Assembly (NCBI GenBank): GCA_024229115.1
Contig: JAAEST010000051.1
Span: forward strand, 1 to 32,522
From: Oligoflexia bacterium
GTDB taxonomy: Bacteria; Bdellovibrionota; Bacteriovoracia; Bacteriovoracales; Bacteriovoracaceae
Length of the DNA stretch: 32,522 nt
Reading direction: 5' to 3'
In this document: positions 31,553 to 32,522 of the stretch, in pieces
Position numbering within the stretch: position 1 is the stretch's first letter
Layout of the letters: each line of letters opens with the position of its first letter
Translations under genes and position numbers: made by a program
Notes under the pieces: model-generated
Seen by the model: the letters and a program-made list of their open reading frames with translations, nothing else
Told to the model about the DNA's origin: nothing
The model's database searches: none

Positions 31553-31912
31553 CTACGCTGGATTTTGAGACAAAAAAGAGGCCATCAACTGTCGCATTTT
31601 CTCGTCAAATTCTTCCTTTGTTCCTTGGAATTTACTCAAATTTTCCTTTAAAAAAAGTGCATCCTGATCTTTATTCGTAAGAGACTCTTCTTGAGCCTTT
31701 TTGATTACGTTTTCAATCAAATTATCGTCTGCGAGATTCAATAAATTGACCAAAAGATTCTTCGGTTTTACTTTTCTTCCAAATTGCTTTTTATTCGCTT
31801 TATCAACAAGCTTTGAGACTTGTTTCATAAATGCTTTATCAAAACGAATCGCAGTAGAATCGGATTTTTTAGCAGTAGGTTTTGAAGTTTTATTTGCTGT
31901 ATTTTGTTCCAT
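31553..31912 (-). CDS. Helical basic protein of the mobile element, unknown function
   Basis: 119 aa from the ATG at 31912 (GGAG nine bases upstream); an in-frame ATG at 31927 gives 124 aa but has no ribosome binding site. The N-terminus is Lys/Thr-rich (NTANKTSKPTAKKSDSTA). Then AIRFDKAFMKQVSKLVDKAN resembles the start of a ribbon-helix-helix or accessory DNA-binding protein, followed by acidic helices. It could be a relaxosome or partition accessory protein; unproven. It lies 75 bases upstream of the excisionase start. Confidence 0.55.
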   Translation of the reverse strand: MEQNTANKTSKPTAKKSDSTAIRFDKAFMKQVSKLVDKANKKQFGRKVKPKNLLVNLLNLADDNLIENVIKKAQEESLTNKDQDALFLKENLSKFQGTKEEFDEKMRQLMASFLSQNPA

Positions 31913-31935
31913 AATAATTTTCTCCATAGTTAAGT

Positions 31936-32381
31936 TTAAAATTCAAGATCAAGACTTCTTTTTTGCTTGATGGCCTTATCAAAAGAAATTGAATTAACGG
32001 TGATTCCATACGGCTTGAGGTCTTTTTTAACTTTGTCTATGAAATTCCATTGATTCTTATTAAGATCACCATTTTTAGGCTCTGCAATCTCAATGTTTTT
32101 TACATAGGAGTTAGTCGCTAAAAAAACATGTAACGCTTTTTCTTCTAATCCCATCAATACAAGGTGGGCATTTGATCTCTTGTCCTCAAATGACTTTTTC
32201 CCCTTGGCTTGTAAAAAGCTAAGAAAATCGGGAAAAATAGTAACATTTTTTTCATTCTTGTGAGACTTAATGAATGGGCCTGAAGTATCTCCATGACGCT
32301 TTGACTTGTATTTATTGTCGCTGTCTAAAGAGAATTCGACGGCCTCATGTTCATTATCGTCGGCATAAAACCAAATGCTTC
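31936..32381 (-). pseudogene. Gene truncated at its 5' end by an insertion sequence, unknown function
   Basis: About 148 C-terminal codons are native: IWFYADDNEHEAVEFSL, then DTSGPFIKSHKNEKNVTIF, NAHLVLMGLEEKALHVFLA and DKVKKDLKPYGITVNSISF. The reading frame continues into the neighbouring insertion sequence, but those codons derive from its end. A soluble alpha/beta protein; the start, and perhaps a catalytic part, is lost. It is upstream of the helical basic protein and would have been in the same operon. No family is recognised. Confidence 0.6.
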
Positions 32382-32522
32382 TGACCTGATCCCCGAAATT
32401 AGGACCAGACAAACCTGATACAATCTCCAATAATAAGGAGATGAAAATGGGAACGAAAAAACATTCAATGGAGCAAATTATTGCCAAGCTCCGAAAATCA
32501 GAAATCATGCTTGCAGAGGGAA
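32382..32522 (+). mobile_element. Left end of a second IS3-family insertion sequence
   Basis: TGACCTGATCCCCGAAATTA begins the element and resembles the ends of IS3-family members whose OrfA starts soon after. It interrupts the minus-strand gene to its left. The rest lies beyond the window. It is different from the IS at 28.76 kb. Confidence 0.65.
32447..32522 (+). CDS. IS3-family transposase OrfA, N-terminal part
   Basis: The visible part, MGTKKHSMEQIIAKLRKSEI then MLAEG, matches the start of IS3-family OrfA (the EEQIIxxLREAE pattern). I chose the ATG at 32447 because GGAG lies six bases upstream; an ATG two codons earlier is too close to it. The gene runs off the right edge. Confidence 0.82.
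   Translation, partial: MGTKKHSMEQIIAKLRKSEIMLAEG

Overview
The window is AT-rich and densely packed. It codes for many signal-peptide proteins, lipoproteins and small secreted proteins, and for an archaeal-type aspartyl-tRNA synthetase. That combination suggests a Bdellovibrionota bacterium, perhaps of the Bacteriovorax/Halobacteriovorax type. This placement is inferred from gene content and is not proven by any marker gene in the window.

Positions 1 to about 15,500 look like chromosomal backbone. They hold a secreted formylglycine-generating-enzyme-like protein, aspS, and a three-gene minus-strand run (secreted thioredoxin, P-loop kinase-like protein, tail-anchored sigma-like protein). Next come a solitary C5 cytosine methyltransferase and a secreted putative cysteine peptidase. 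A LysR regulator is divergent from a bicupin plus haem-oxygenase-like gene that is broken by one in-frame TGA. After that come a spondin-N protein, a YecM-DUF4269 fusion, a DUF1330 protein, a PEBP protein, two small membrane proteins, two lipoproteins, a membrane-anchored exported protein and an NAD-dependent epimerase.

Positions about 15,550 to 32,522 are a composite mobile region. Three related tyrosine recombinases lie in the same minus orientation: a decayed one ending at 16,117 and intact ones ending at 24,015 and 30,085. The two intact ones each follow a small excisionase-like gene. Short AAATGGGG-containing sites lie close to each integrase 3' end; the first resembles the 3' end of a tRNA-His gene. 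This looks like tandem accretion of elements at one attachment site. The first unit carries a probable retron on the minus strand: a strong promoter with a palindrome, a structured msr-msd candidate RNA, a 50-codon ORF, an XRE regulator, and a reverse transcriptase with retron hallmarks that probably starts at a non-standard ATA codon. Divergent from the retron is a large type IIG-like adenine methyltransferase/nuclease. Further right is a pair of zinc-ribbon proteins, one ending in a PD-(D/E)XK-like nuclease and the other in a NUMOD1-like DNA-binding domain. The second unit carries an unusual signalling operon (stand-alone histidine-phosphotransfer-like protein, pseudo-receiver lacking its phospho-acceptor Asp, and a canonical receiver). 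An IS3-family element has cut into this operon. The third unit starts at 30,085 with integrase and excisionase and runs off the right edge, where another IS3-family element has truncated a gene.

The strongest candidates for new biology are the retron cassette (RNA, 50-aa ORF, XRE, RT), the nested-palindrome boundary modules at 15.56-15.72 kb and 23.61-23.91 kb, the zinc-ribbon nuclease pair, and the kinase-less phospho-signalling operon. No intact tRNA, rRNA or CRISPR array was seen.
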